Part shown: piece by piece, positions 1-5,111 of the stretch
Position numbering within the stretch: position 1 is the stretch's first letter
How the letters are laid out: each line of letters starts with the position of its first letter
Assembly (NCBI GenBank): GCA_018262315.1
Contig: JAGSPS010000248.1
Location: forward strand, 1-5,111
Direction of reading: 5' to 3'
DNA length: 5,111 nt
DNA from: Deltaproteobacteria bacterium
GTDB taxonomy: Bacteria; Myxococcota_A; UBA9160; PR03
Notes under the pieces: model-generated
Database searches by the model: none
Told to the model about the DNA's origin: nothing
The model's input: the letters and a program-made list of their open reading frames with translations, nothing else
Position numbers and translations under genes: made by a program

Positions 1-1
1 C

Positions 2-541
2 CGCATCCTCGGCGCCCAGGGCGCGACGGGCGTGGGCGTCGGCTTCAAGGAGTCGAGCAGCATCGTGCTCGAGGACAACGACATCGTCTACTGCGCCACG
101 GGCGTCCTGCTCGACGTGTCGCCCTACGAACCCGACACGGCGATCCGCTTCGAGCGCAACCGCTTCGCCTACAACGGCGTCGGCGTGCTCTTCCACAACG
201 ACTGGCACGGCAGCGAGTTCCGCGACAACCAGTTCGTCGGCAACTTCACCCAGGTGGCGGTGCGCGGCGGAGGCGGCGCCACGCGCAACGTCTGGTCGCA
301 CAATTACTGGGACGACTACGAGGGCTTCGACCGCGACCGCGACGGTCGTGGCGACACGCCCTACGAGCTGCGCGCCTACGCCGACCGCATCTGGATGGAG
401 GTGTCGCAGGCGGCGTTCTTTCGCGCGTCGCCGCTGCTCGAAGTGATCGACTTCCTCGATCGCCTGGCGCCGTTTTCCGACCCGACCCTGATCCTGCGCG
501 ACGAGCAGCCGCGTTTCGAACGGTCCGGCGGCGCGTCGTGA
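2..541 (+). CDS. nosD: NosD, copper-maturation beta-helix protein (5' partial)
   Basis: Periplasmic right-handed beta-helix protein that works with the NosFY ABC transporter to assemble the copper centre (CuZ) of nitrous oxide reductase. Only the C-terminal 179 residues are present; the reading frame is open from the left edge, so the Met at 32 is internal. Visible features are the last rungs of a CASH/NosD-type repeat (short turns such as LEDNDIVY, FERNRFAYN and FRDNQFVGN, each with an Asn at the turn) and the family hallmark NYWDDYEGFDRDRDGRGD followed by TPYE. That hallmark lies in the C-terminal region of NosD proteins. After the hallmark comes a helix-rich tail (roughly the last 55 residues), with the run RASPLLEVIDFLDRLAPFSDP. 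The stop TGA at 539-541 overlaps the GTG start of the next gene (GTGA), indicating translational coupling. The signal peptide and most of the helix are outside the window. Family assignment is confident from the hallmark plus the nosG-H-F-L-Y neighbours. Confidence 0.93.
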   Translation, partial: RILGAQGATGVGVGFKESSSIVLEDNDIVYCATGVLLDVSPYEPDTAIRFERNRFAYNGVGVLFHNDWHGSEFRDNQFVGNFTQVAVRGGGGATRNVWSHNYWDDYEGFDRDRDGRGDTPYELRAYADRIWMEVSQAAFFRASPLLEVIDFLDRLAPFSDPTLILRDEQPRFERSGGAS

Positions 542-1368
542 GCGAGGCGCCGCCGCCCGCGAAGCCGGCGCGCCCGCGGCTGTCGCGTCAGCAGGAACAG
601 CGCCGGACGATCCTGCGCAGCGCCTTCCTCACGGTGGGCCTGCTGTTGCTGCAGCCGCTCGCTGCGATCCCGATCGTGCGCCGCCTGCGCGACCGGCTGC
701 GGCCGCCCGGTGCGCTCGAAGAAACGCGTTTTCTGGGCGCGTGCATCAAGTGCGGCCAATGCGTGCAGGTGTGCCCCGTACAGGCGATCGTGCTCGCGGA
801 CGCGACGGAAGGCTTCGGCATCGGCGTTCCGTACATCGACGCGCGCCAGCAGGCGTGCGACTTCTCCTGCGACGCACTTTCATGTATTCTCGCCTGCCCG
901 ACAGGCGCGCTCTCCCACGAGCTCAAGGCCAAGGAGGAAGTGCGCATTGGCGTCGCGCGCCTCGCGCGCCCGGACGCGTGCCTCGCGCGGCGCGGCGAGC
1001 CGTTCCGCGGCCTGGCGCGCGGGAACTCGTTCGACGGTGTACTGCGCTACGAGGAGATCGACCGCTGGAACGCGATCCCGATGCGCGACCACGCCTACGA
1101 CCGCCCCGTCTGCGACCTGTGCGTGATCGAGTGCCCGATCGGCGAGCAAGCGATCCGGCTGGCGCCGCTCGATCCGACCGACGGCGGCGCGGAGGGGCTC
1201 TTCACGCCCGACGTGCATCGCGGCTGTGTCGGCTGCGGCGTGTGCGAGATGGTCTGCCCGGCGGAGCCGGCAGCGATCGTCGTGGACGCGCGCGCGGTCT
1301 TTGCCGGGCACGGTGAAGAGCCGCGACGGCACCGCGATCGCGACGATGCACACGAGGACGACTCCTGA
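538..1368 (+). CDS. nosG: NosG, NapG/MauM-type ferredoxin protein with four [4Fe-4S] sites
   Basis: Iron-sulfur protein of the NapG/MauM family, here most likely NosG, which with NosH is thought to carry electrons from menaquinol towards periplasmic N2O reductase. It has 276 residues. Sixteen cysteines fall into four groups: C69/72/75/79 (CIKCGQCVQVCP), C107/111/116/120 followed by PTGAL, C192/195/199 (CDLCVIECP) with C148 as the likely fourth ligand, and C230/233/236/240 (CVGCGVCEMVCP). The N-terminus has QRRTILR at 21-27, a near match to the twin-arginine S/T-R-R-x-F-L-K motif with Ile for Phe. A hydrophobic stretch follows at about 29-47, so Tat export or membrane anchoring on the periplasmic side is plausible. 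RPPGALEE just before the first cluster is typical of the family. Two oddities: C107 and C111 are spaced x3, where NapG as I recall it has x2, and about 35 extra residues separate C148 from C192. The GTG start is chosen because it sits in a GTGA overlap with nosD. The N-terminal signal follows it directly and no better start is near. Confidence 0.85.
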   Translation: MSEAPPPAKPARPRLSRQQEQRRTILRSAFLTVGLLLLQPLAAIPIVRRLRDRLRPPGALEETRFLGACIKCGQCVQVCPVQAIVLADATEGFGIGVPYIDARQQACDFSCDALSCILACPTGALSHELKAKEEVRIGVARLARPDACLARRGEPFRGLARGNSFDGVLRYEEIDRWNAIPMRDHAYDRPVCDLCVIECPIGEQAIRLAPLDPTDGGAEGLFTPDVHRGCVGCGVCEMVCPAEPAAIVVDARAVFAGHGEEPRRHRDRDDAHEDDS

Positions 1369-2333
1369 TGGCGGCGCCGGGACTCCTCGACCAGCTCGCC
1401 GTCGTGCTCGGACGCGCGCCGCGCAAGCGGCCGCCTTCGCCGGCCGCGGCAGCGATCGCGCTGGCCAAGCGCGGCAAGACGCCCAAGAAGAACGAGCTGC
1501 TCGCCGAGATCGGGCACGCCCACGGCATCCACACCTGGCGGAATCGGCGCTGGGCGGTGCTGCTCGGGGTCAACCTGCTCTTCACGCTGTCGTTCTGGAT
1601 CGACATCCAGGTGCTCGAGGGTTCGCTCACCGCCTCGCGGTTGCTCGGCTTCCACCTGGCCGACGTCTACTCGAGTCTGCTCGTGATGCTGGCGCAGCGA
1701 CACGTCGCAGTGAATCTCGTGATCGGCGCGACCACGATCGCGCTGTTCTGGGGCCTCGTCGGCGGGCGCAGCTTCTGCTCGTGGGTGTGCCCGTATCACC
1801 TGGTGGCCGAGTGGGCGGAGATGCTGCATCTGCGCCTCGCGCGCAGCGGACGCATCCGTGACCACGGCATCCACCGCGGTGTGCGCGTCGTATTCTGGCT
1901 GGTCTTCGCCGCTCTCGCTTTTGCCACCGGGCAGACGCTCTTCCTGGCGCTGAACCCGATCGGCATCCTGTCCCGGCTGCTCGTGTACGGGCCGAGTCTG
2001 GCGCTGGGCTGGGTCGTCGCGATCCTGCTCTTCGAGGTGCTCTACGCGCGCCGCGCCTGGTGCCGCTACGTCTGCCCGATCGGACTCACCTACGGGATCC
2101 TCGGCGCGAAGGCGCCCGTTCGCGTCACCTACGATCTCGAGGTCTGCGCCCACGAGGGCGAGTGCCGCAAGGTCTGCGAGGTGCCCCACGTGCTCGACCT
2201 CACCATCAAGGGACGCGCCGAAGAGCCCAAGCTCGACGTCGGCCCCGATTGCACGCGCTGCGGCCTCTGTGTCGACGTGTGTCCCACTGGCGCGCTGCGC
2301 TACGAGCTGAAGGGCGTGAAGCGCCTGCTCTAG
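1368..2333 (+). CDS. nosH: NosH, NapH-type membrane ferredoxin (quinol dehydrogenase component)
   Basis: Polytopic membrane protein of the NapH family, the proposed menaquinol-oxidising partner of NosG in clade II nos systems. It has 321 residues. A basic cytoplasmic N-terminus of about 60 residues comes first, longer than I recall for NapH. Hydrophobic segments lie near 62-82, 112-133, 172-195 and 209-227. The two family motifs CSWVCP (C137, C141) and CRYVCP (C232, C236) follow transmembrane segments. The C-terminal cytoplasmic ferredoxin domain has a normal second motif, C295/298/301/305 (CTRCGLCVDVCP then TGAL). Its first motif has only three cysteines, C260, C266 and C270, with Glu263 where the second Cys of CxxCxxCxxxCP would be and Glu271 in place of Pro. 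The ATG overlaps the nosG stop by one base (TGATG), with GAGGA at 1354-1358 as a ribosome site. NosR-type assignment is unlikely because there is no FMN-binding periplasmic domain. Confidence 0.85.
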   Translation: MAAPGLLDQLAVVLGRAPRKRPPSPAAAAIALAKRGKTPKKNELLAEIGHAHGIHTWRNRRWAVLLGVNLLFTLSFWIDIQVLEGSLTASRLLGFHLADVYSSLLVMLAQRHVAVNLVIGATTIALFWGLVGGRSFCSWVCPYHLVAEWAEMLHLRLARSGRIRDHGIHRGVRVVFWLVFAALAFATGQTLFLALNPIGILSRLLVYGPSLALGWVVAILLFEVLYARRAWCRYVCPIGLTYGILGAKAPVRVTYDLEVCAHEGECRKVCEVPHVLDLTIKGRAEEPKLDVGPDCTRCGLCVDVCPTGALRYELKGVKRLL

Positions 2334-2342
2334 GAAGTCGAG

Positions 2343-3215
2343 ATGATCCGGGCCGAACAGCTCACCAAATCGTTCGGACGCGCGCGCGTCCTCGACCAGC
2401 TCGACCTCGCCGTCGCGAGCGGCGAGCGCATCGCGCTGGTCGGCGCCAACGGCGCTGGCAAGACCACGTTGATCCGCTGTCTGCTCGGTGAGTACACCTA
2501 CCAGGGGAAGGTCTCCGTGGCGGGCTGCGAGCCGCGCGCCGAGCGCACCGACGTGCTGCGCCGCATCGGCTTCGTACCCCAGCTCCCGCCGCCGCTTCGC
2601 ATGCCGGTCGGCCGGCTCCTCGACTTCGCTGCGACCGTGTGCGGCGGCGCGACGGAGCCGATGGAGGAAGTGTCGCGGCGACTCGGCCTCGATCCGCATG
2701 CAGTCTGGAAACAGCCCTTCGCCAAGCTCTCGGGCGGTCAGAAGCAGAAGCTCTTGATCGCGATCGCGCTCGGCCGCACCTGTGAGCTGCTCGTGATGGA
2801 CGAGCCTGCCGCGAACCTCGACCCGCAAGCGCGTCGGGTCTTCTTCGAGCTGCTCGCCGAACGCCAGGGCAGCGCGACGATGCTGATCTCGAGCCACCGC
2901 GTCGACGAGGTGGCGCAACTCGTGTCGCGTGTGATCGAGCTGGACCAGGGGAAGGTCGTGCTCGACGACCGCGTCGACGGCGCCGCAGCTCTCGACACCG
3001 TTCTGCGCTGTCGCATCGAGCTGTCGCGTGCGTCGGACGCGGCCTCGGCCGCTCTGCGCAACTGGGGGCTCGTCCCGGTGAACGGCGGCCTCCGCTTCAC
3101 TGGCACGATCGCCGGCCCCGACCGCCTGCGCTTCCTCGGTGCGCTGGCGCGCTACTCGGGTCTGCTGCGCGAGCTCGTGCTCGAGGAACCCCGCGACGAG
3201 GAGGATCCGTCGTGA
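2343..3215 (+). CDS. nosF: NosF, ABC transporter ATPase for NosZ copper-site assembly
   Basis: Cytoplasmic ATPase that powers the NosDFY machine. It has 290 residues, close to the roughly 300 usual for NosF. All nucleotide-binding motifs are intact: Walker A GANGAGKT (34-41), Q-loop Q80 in FVPQ, signature LSGGQ (129-133), Walker B LLVMDE (149-154), D-loop NLD (158-160) and H-loop H185 in SSHR. The region after about residue 210 forms the extra C-terminal domain seen in NosF-like and other ABC-2 export ATPases, and ends in an acidic tail. The ATG lies 9 bases after the nosH stop, with AGGAA at 2332-2336 (overlapping that stop) as ribosome site. The stop overlaps the nosL start (GTGA). On sequence alone it could be a generic ABC-2 ATPase; the neighbours nosD, nosL and nosY make NosF the firm call. 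Confidence 0.92.
   Translation: MIRAEQLTKSFGRARVLDQLDLAVASGERIALVGANGAGKTTLIRCLLGEYTYQGKVSVAGCEPRAERTDVLRRIGFVPQLPPPLRMPVGRLLDFAATVCGGATEPMEEVSRRLGLDPHAVWKQPFAKLSGGQKQKLLIAIALGRTCELLVMDEPAANLDPQARRVFFELLAERQGSATMLISSHRVDEVAQLVSRVIELDQGKVVLDDRVDGAAALDTVLRCRIELSRASDAASAALRNWGLVPVNGGLRFTGTIAGPDRLRFLGALARYSGLLRELVLEEPRDEEDPS
3198..3205 (+). promoter_or_regulatory. Ribosome binding site of nosL
   Basis: GAGGAGGA, a strong Shine-Dalgarno match, ends 6 bases before the GTG at 3212. It lies inside the 3' end of nosF. It supports GTG as the nosL start, and the resulting protein begins directly with a lipoprotein signal. Confidence 0.75.
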
Positions 3216-3658
3216 CGGAGCGAGTCGCGCGTGCCGCCTTGCTCGCTCTGCTCGTGTTGGCGAGCGCGTGTTCGGAACCGACCAGCGGTCCGGTGCGGAT
3301 CGTCTGGGGCCGTCACGCCTGCGACCACTGCGGGATGGCGATCAGCGAGCAGGCCTTCGCCGCCGAGGTGCGCCTGGGGCCCCGCGAGGTGATGCGCTTC
3401 GACGACCTCGGCTGCGCCCTCGCGTGGCTCGAGTCGAAGGGCGGACCGGCCGTGGCGAGCGAGGTCTGGGTGATGGATCAGGACCGCGGCGAGTGGATCG
3501 ACGCACGGCAGGCCTTCTATCGGCCCGATCAGCGCACGCCGATGGCGTACGGTTTCGGCGCGATCCGGGACGCCGCGCCCGGCGGCGTCGACTTCGAGAC
3601 CGCGCGACGAACCATCTTGGAGCGAACCCATGACCGAAGTGCCCGTCAGCATCCCTGA
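3212..3658 (+). CDS. nosL: NosL, Cu(I)-binding periplasmic lipoprotein
   Basis: Outer-leaflet or periplasmic lipoprotein that delivers Cu(I) for NosZ maturation through the NosDFY complex. It has 148 residues. The signal sequence is short (basic residues at 4 and 7, hydrophobic core about 8-16) and ends in a lipobox LASAC with the lipidated cysteine at C20; Ala at -3 is less common than Leu. The copper-site motif CDHCGM follows at 37-42. Further family features are RFDDLGCALAWL in the middle and TPMAYGFGA near 113-121, matching the conserved TPM-x-x-G-x-x-A region of NosL. The GTG start overlaps the nosF stop (GTGA). The last 29 bases overlap nosY, so the final residues (THDRSARQHP) are encoded in the overlap and lie outside the conserved domain. 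Placement between nosF and nosY is unusual compared with the familiar nosD-F-Y-L order. Confidence 0.93.
   Translation: MTERVARAALLALLVLASACSEPTSGPVRIVWGRHACDHCGMAISEQAFAAEVRLGPREVMRFDDLGCALAWLESKGGPAVASEVWVMDQDRGEWIDARQAFYRPDQRTPMAYGFGAIRDAAPGGVDFETARRTILERTHDRSARQHP
3619..3622 (+). promoter_or_regulatory. Ribosome binding site of nosY
   Basis: GGAG, 7 bases before the ATG at 3630 and inside nosL. It supports the upstream ATG for nosY although this gives a protein about 27 residues longer at the N-terminus than the family core. Confidence 0.6.
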
Positions 3659-4541
3659 CGCGCTGCGCCCGGGGCTCGCCGCGCGGGCCGGCGCGCCGCG
3701 CCGGAGCGGAGCGCTGCGCCAGCTCTGGCTGGTGGCGAGCCTCGACGTCGGCGAGTCGCTGCGCGCGCGCTGGTTCGCGGTCTACGCCGCGCTCTTCGGC
3801 GGGATCGTCGCGATGCTCTTCGTGTTCGGTCTCACCGAGTCGCGCATCCTGGGCTTCATGGGCCTGTCGCGTCTTCTCGTCACCTACATCCAGCTCTGCA
3901 TGGCGATCCTGCCGATCTTCGTGCTCGTCACGACCGTGCGCTCGGTGGCGGGGGATCGCGAGGCCGGCGTCTTCGAGTATCTGCTGTCGCTGCCGGTCGG
4001 GCTCGGTGCGTGGTTCTGGGGGCGCATGTTCGGGCGCTTCCTCGTCGTCTACCTGCCGGTGCTGTTCGCGATGGGCGCCGCGGCGGGCTGGGCCACCTAC
4101 TCGGGCATCGAAGTGCCGTGGGCTCTCTTCGGCCTCTACGCCGCCCTGCTCGCGGCGCTCTCGGCCTGCTTCCTCGGTCTCGCGATGGGGATCTCCGCGG
4201 TGGCGCGCACCGTCGATGTCGCGCAGGGCGCCGCGTTCGCGCTCTGGCTCGTGCTGATCCTCTTCCTCGACTTGATCCTGCTCGGCGTGATGATCCAGGA
4301 GCACGTACCCGCGGAGACGGTCGTATCGCTCGCGCTCGCCAATCCGCTCCAGGTCTTTCGCACCGCGGCGCTGATGCTCTTCGATCCCGATCTCGTGCTA
4401 CTCGGGCCCGCCGCGTTCGTGATCTTCGACGCCTTCGGGAAGACGGGATTCCTGATCTACTCGCTCGCCTACCCGACGCTGCTCGGCCTTGCAGCCGCGG
4501 CGCTCGGCTACTGGCGCTTCCGTCGCGGCGACTTGCCATGA
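3630..4541 (+). CDS. nosY: NosY, ABC-2 type membrane permease of the NosDFY complex
   Basis: Inner-membrane permease that pairs with NosF and transmits ATP hydrolysis to NosD during CuZ assembly. It has 303 residues, against about 276 in the well-studied NosY as I recall. The excess is a basic, Ala/Pro/Arg-rich N-terminal extension (about 1-28). The family core then begins with an amphipathic helix (about 29-48) and six predicted membrane segments, roughly 49-68, 85-106, 134-156, 163-190, 200-222 and 272-294. Conserved ABC-2 features are DREAGVFEYLLSLPV (109-123), which is the coupling helix region, and ANPLQVFR (237-244), typical of NosY. DAFGKTGFLIYSL precedes the last segment, and the protein ends in a short basic tail. 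The ATG overlaps nosL by 29 bases and has a GGAG ribosome site. The stop TGA (4539-4541) is the last clearly coupled nos gene end in the window. Confidence 0.9.
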   Translation: MTEVPVSIPDALRPGLAARAGAPRRSGALRQLWLVASLDVGESLRARWFAVYAALFGGIVAMLFVFGLTESRILGFMGLSRLLVTYIQLCMAILPIFVLVTTVRSVAGDREAGVFEYLLSLPVGLGAWFWGRMFGRFLVVYLPVLFAMGAAAGWATYSGIEVPWALFGLYAALLAALSACFLGLAMGISAVARTVDVAQGAAFALWLVLILFLDLILLGVMIQEHVPAETVVSLALANPLQVFRTAALMLFDPDLVLLGPAAFVIFDAFGKTGFLIYSLAYPTLLGLAAAALGYWRFRRGDLP

Positions 4542-4551
4542 GTCGTACAGG

Positions 4552-4585
4552 CGACGGTCATCTTCTCCAGGAAGAGCGATCGTCG
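4552..4585 (+). other. Imperfect hairpin after nosY
   Basis: In the 117-base spacer between nosY and the next gene, CGACGGT (4552-4558) pairs with ATCGTCG (4579-4585) with one G-T wobble. Inside it TCTTC (4561-4565) pairs with GAAGA (4571-4575) around a five-base loop, leaving a 2x3 internal loop. No T-run follows, so it is not a standard intrinsic terminator. It could be an mRNA processing or 3'-end stabilising structure, or chance. The rest of the spacer shows no convincing promoter, FNR-type or sigma-54 site. Confidence 0.3.
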
Positions 4586-4642
4586 AAGAAATCCGGTCGG
4601 AAGTGTCCGCCGTAGGAACAAGTCGCGGGCGGAGTTGGCGGG

Positions 4643-4647
4643 CGGAG
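4643..4647 (+). promoter_or_regulatory. Probable ribosome binding site deciding the SpeD-like start
   Basis: GGAGG lies 11 bases before the GTG at 4659, somewhat far but usable. The earlier in-frame TTG at 4635 has GGAG directly against it with no spacing. The GTG also gives a protein starting M-S-H-L, as in SpeD proteins, so 4659 is preferred. Confidence 0.5.
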
Positions 4648-4658
4648 GGCGAGACGAC

Positions 4659-5033
4659 GTGAGTCACCTGATCGCGAGCTTCTCGGGTTGCGATCCCGCG
4701 GCGCTCGGCGACATCACGGGGCTCATGAAGGCCCTGCGCCGGGCGGTCGCTGCGTCGGGAGCGACGGGGCCGCAGTCGGCCGAAGAGCGCTTCACGAAGG
4801 ACGGCTTTACCGCCGCGGTGATGACGGGCGAGGGCCGAGCGAGCCTTCGCACGATCCCCGACCAGCACGCCTGCATCGTCGAGTTCACGTGCGACCGCAC
4901 CTGCAACGCCGAGCTGTTCGCGACGGAACTCGGCACCTATCTCCGGGCGAGGGATTCCGCCTCTCACACGGCGATCCATTCAGCACCGAGATCGCCCATC
5001 CACGAGTCGGTCGAGAGCCGCCGCAGCGCGTGA
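4659..5033 (+). CDS. SpeD-like protein lacking the pyruvoyl serine
   Basis: A small protein (124 residues from the GTG at 4659; 132 if the TTG at 4635 is used) related to bacterial S-adenosylmethionine decarboxylase, SpeD. Matches to the family run in order: HLIASFSGCDPAAL at 3-16, the helix ending ASGAT (32-36), ERF (43-45), DGFTAAVMTGEG at 48-59, RTIPD at 64-68 and EFTC at 75-78. In active SpeD the central motif is ESHxSIHTWPE; the Ser is cleaved to form the pyruvoyl cofactor and the second His takes part in processing and catalysis. Here the equivalent stretch reads EGRASLRTIPD, so Ser is Gly59 and the His positions are Arg60 and Arg64. The cysteine equivalent of FTCG (C78) is kept. Self-processing and decarboxylation are therefore not expected. 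After about residue 97 the sequence leaves the family and ends in a polar tail rich in Ser, His and Arg. It lies 117 bases after nosY on the same strand, so co-transcription is possible but not shown. Its role is unknown. Confidence 0.75.
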   Translation: MSHLIASFSGCDPAALGDITGLMKALRRAVAASGATGPQSAEERFTKDGFTAAVMTGEGRASLRTIPDQHACIVEFTCDRTCNAELFATELGTYLRARDSASHTAIHSAPRSPIHESVESRRSA

Positions 5034-5111
5034 CTAGGCGCCTTGCTTCAAACTGCGCGCGCGTTCGAGCGCTTCGAAGAGTTCCCGGAGTTCGCGGGTC
5101 TCGAAGCTCGG
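5034..5111 (-). CDS. C-terminal end of an unidentified convergent gene (partial)
   Basis: On the minus strand a frame open from the right edge runs for 25 codons and ends at TAG (complement of 5034-5036). The visible residues include FETRELRELFEALERARS and end LKQGA, a charged amphipathic helix. Third codon positions are mostly G or C, as in the genes to the left, which favours real coding. Its stop codon directly abuts the stop of the SpeD-like gene, a tail-to-tail junction with no spacer. Too little is visible to name a family. Confidence 0.5.
   Translation of the reverse strand, partial: PSFETRELRELFEALERARSLKQGA

Noticed and set aside
741..1316. A 191-codon plus-strand frame inside nosG
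   Set aside because: Arg/Ala-rich with no domain, and nosG in the other frame carries sixteen ordered cluster cysteines.
1095..2918. A 607-codon open frame on the minus strand antisense to nosG, nosH and nosF
   Set aside because: It is antisense to three genes with intact family motifs. Its product is a low-complexity His/Arg/Glu/Ala-rich sequence with no recognisable domain, as expected from strong G/C bias at third positions.
3101..3116. TGGCAC followed by a five-base gap, resembling half of a sigma-54 promoter
   Set aside because: The second element is CCGGC rather than TTGCA, and the site lies inside nosF.
3342..4304. A 320-codon minus-strand open frame antisense to nosL and nosY
   Set aside because: Low-complexity Arg/Glu/His-rich product overlapping two well-supported genes; another GC-driven shadow.
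4552..4585. Hairpin as an intrinsic terminator of the nos operon
   Set aside because: The stem is interrupted and only moderately GC-rich, and no T-run follows it.
4635..4658. TTG at 4635 as start of the SpeD-like gene
   Set aside because: It adds eight residues not seen in SpeD proteins and has no usable ribosome-site spacing; GTG at 4659 fits better.

Overview
The window is one near-continuous, plus-strand operon segment that encodes the maturation and electron-supply genes of a nitrous oxide reductase (nos) cluster. It is followed by a small SpeD-like gene and, at the right edge, the tail of a convergent gene. Base composition is strongly GC-rich by eye, with a heavy G/C bias at third codon positions, so long antisense ORFs appear everywhere and are shadows. 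The combination of nosG and nosH (NapG/NapH-like ferredoxin proteins) with nosD-F-Y-L is typical of clade II ('atypical', Sec-dependent) N2O reducers. This, with the base composition, suggests a high-GC non-model bacterium such as Myxococcota, other former Deltaproteobacteria or Gemmatimonadota. The lineage is an inference and cannot be fixed from this window; nosZ itself lies outside it.

Layout: the C-terminal part of NosD runs off the left edge to 541. NosG (538-1368) follows with a GTGA overlap, then NosH (1368-2333) with a one-base TGATG overlap, then the ABC ATPase NosF (2343-3215) after 9 bases. The lipoprotein NosL (3212-3658) follows with a GTGA overlap, and the ABC permease NosY (3630-4541) with a 29-base overlap. 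This tight packing indicates a single translationally coupled transcript. No promoter is visible inside the window, so the promoter is presumably upstream of it.

How the genes work together (established for the families): NosL is a periplasmic, membrane-anchored Cu(I) chaperone. NosF and NosY form an ABC machine that drives the periplasmic beta-helix protein NosD, and together they assemble the CuZ centre of NosZ. NosG and NosH are thought to pass electrons from menaquinol towards NosZ. In this cluster nosG and nosH are adjacent, without the nosC1/nosC2 cytochrome genes that separate them in Wolinella succinogenes, and nosL sits between nosF and nosY.

After nosY there is a 117-base spacer with an imperfect hairpin. 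A small gene (4659-5033) then encodes a clear relative of S-adenosylmethionine decarboxylase (SpeD) that has lost the serine used for pyruvoyl formation and the key histidine. It is the most unusual item here. Its stop codon directly abuts the stop codon of a minus-strand gene (5034 to the right edge), of which only 25 codons are visible.
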